Below are positions 62,801 to 64,000 of a stretch of 64,000 bases of DNA, one piece after another. The stretch's first letter is position 1. Every line of letters starts with the position of its first letter. The notes under the pieces were generated by a model. That model searched no databases and was not told where the DNA came from. It saw nothing but the letters and a program-made list of their open reading frames with translations. The stretch lies in NCBI RefSeq assembly GCF_041146795.1, contig NC_135187.1, positions 5,033,556 through 5,097,555 on the forward strand, given 5' to 3'. A program made the position numbers and the translations under genes. The stretch is from Maylandia zebra (taxonomy: Eukaryota > Chordata > Actinopteri > Cichliformes > Cichlidae).

Positions 62801-63372
62801 CGATGCTCCAGACTGGTCAGGTCGAATGAGGATCACAGCCAAGGGCAAAGCAGCCTACGTTAAACTGGAGGACAAAATCTCAGGTATGACATCACTGGGT
62901 TTAGCACTTAAAAACTACATTAAAACTATATTTTTATAGTAAAATTGACACCGACTTGCTGTAACGTGAAAGTCACGCTAGTGGTGATGTTTGCACTCAG
63001 AATTATGACCCATCTGTGCTGAAGCACGACTTTTCCTCTCTGCATTGTATTGGTTTAACATTCCTCTGCTGTTGCAGGGGAGCTGTTTGCCCAGGCACCA
63101 GTGAAGGAGTATCCTGGTATAGCAGTGGAAACCGTCAGCGACTCCAGCCGCTACTTTGTCCTGCGGATACAGGATGACAACGGTGAGGATTTAAGTACCC
63201 CGGCAACTCCAGAATATTTCTTAACCTTGCTCAAAGACTTAAATCCTTTCTCTTCTGGTCTTAATGTGAGTTATCATCTCTTACTGGCAGGTCGCAGTGC
63301 TTTCATAGGAGTTGGTTTTGGTGACCGAGGGGATGCTTTTGACTTCAACGTGGCTTTGCAGGATCATTTCAA
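59894..63372 (+). CDS. necap1: NECAP adaptin-ear-binding coat-associated protein (partial, 5' part)
   Basis: Four coding exons, 59894-59988, 62783-62883, 63078-63182 and 63291-63372, encode 127 full codons plus two bases of the next, with matching phases. The remainder lies beyond the window. The reading follows the NECAP PHear domain closely: [60 protein letters not shown], and [25 protein letters not shown] proteins sit at clathrin-coated pits and bind the AP-2 ear and core. Intron 3 is only 108 bp. The start MAAEGEYES resembles NECAP1 more than NECAP2, but [18 protein letters not shown] is NECAP2-like, so the paralogue is moderately certain. Confidence 0.85.
60930..61500 (-). mobile_element. 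L2-like LINE reverse-transcriptase fossil in necap intron 1
   Basis: On - the sequence reads [10 protein letters not shown], then ICRTAFLHL, then (after a frame break) KLVHAFIT and DYCNSLLSG. These are typical of the C-terminal half of L2-type ORF2 ([39 protein letters not shown] in intact copies, from memory). Short indels and stops make it inactive. Confidence 0.6.
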
Positions 63373-63689
63373 GTAAGCAGGATTTGGTGGTTTGGTGGTT
63401 TTAGTGGATTACTTTCTGTTTTTTGTTGACAATCTGATAGCAGGGGATTGAAACATGTAATGTCTGTGAAACACTGGTTATGCCAAATCATCCAGTAGCC
63501 ATTCTGACCACGCCAGAATTTCCTGAAGTTTCAGATCAAGACACCACAAATAAGCAACCGACCAAAAACATGCTGATATTTGTATGTTCCTATGCAGAAT
63601 GATATTGAGTAAAAGTAGTAGTACTGCCCTCATTCCCCTTACAGGCCTTCAGCCAGCTGAAGTTGTTCAGAAATGAATATAACAAGCAG

Positions 63690-63910
63690 CAGAGCTGGGT
63701 GCATCCATCCATGCTTCTGCCACTTATCTGGATCTGGGTCGCAAGGGCACCAGTCTAAGCAGGGATGCCTTGACCACCCTCTTCCTACATGCCCACCTCC
63801 TTCAGCTCTACCTGGGATACTGAAGTATTTGCAGCCTGCACCAGGAGGCATCTGAGCCACATCTAGTGGCTCTACCCTGAGCCTCTGAACTCCTCCTGCC
63901 TCCTAGCTGG
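63690..63910 (-). mobile_element. RTE-like LINE 3' end, minus orientation
   Basis: Two CATC-type units (GCATCCATCCATG) are followed by CTTCTGCCACTTATCTGGAT and GC-richer sequence like the block after the array at 16220. This is another short minus-oriented tail of the same family, in necap intron 4. Confidence 0.5.
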
Positions 63911-64000
63911 TGGTTGTTGGGAAGCAGTAAGCTGAAAAAAAAAAGTTTGTTTAGGTTTTGGTTCAACCATACAATATGAAATATTTAAGAAAGGAGGGAG

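Overview
This window looks like nuclear chromosomal DNA from a teleost fish, most likely a percomorph (cichlid-like). It carries split vertebrate genes with GT-AG introns, CpG-type promoters, long microsatellites, and fish-type repeats: Tc1-like elements, RTE/Rex3-like LINEs with GATG tails, and L2/Rex1-like LINEs. Nothing prokaryotic was found (no operons, Shine-Dalgarno sites, CRISPR arrays or insertion sequences). No species can be named from sequence reading alone.

Layout. 1-430 is the 3' end of an unrecognised + strand gene. An orphan CpG promoter follows at about 850-1560, then decayed transposons (1870-2900). ccdc106 is on the - strand (7 coding exons, 7721 down to 4313, 366 aa). It shares a divergent promoter with a tmem238-like gene on the + strand (coding 9770-11431, 106 aa). 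A roughly 13 kb repeat-rich gap holds an RTE-like LINE, its (CATC)n tails and a strongly GC-rich repeat (23.1-24.0 kb). A recoverin gene follows on the + strand (coding 26289-28688, 192 aa). A GSG1/GSG1L2-type claudin-fold membrane protein is on the - strand (6 exons, 40130 down to 33052, 436 aa) with Tc1 and LINE tails in its introns. An epsin-like gene is on the - strand (9 coding exons, 56275 down to 48000, 930 aa). Head to head with it is a NECAP gene on the + strand, starting at 59894 and leaving the window after four coding exons.

How the genes relate. The epsin and the NECAP protein both act at clathrin/AP-2 coated pits and are transcribed divergently from one roughly 0.4 kb interval. 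Recoverin is a photoreceptor calcium sensor. Its neighbour here, the GSG1-type gene, matches my memory of the human RCVRN-GSG1L2 neighbourhood on 17p13. CCDC106, TMEM238 and EPN1 recall human 19q13.4.

The most unusual feature is the epsin. The reconstructed protein lacks the usual pair of ubiquitin-interacting motifs after its ENTH domain. Instead it has about 33 DPF motifs, seven of them in a perfect 24-bp tandem array whose only differences are synonymous. All gene models were built by eye from reading frames, splice signals and codon phase, with no transcript support.
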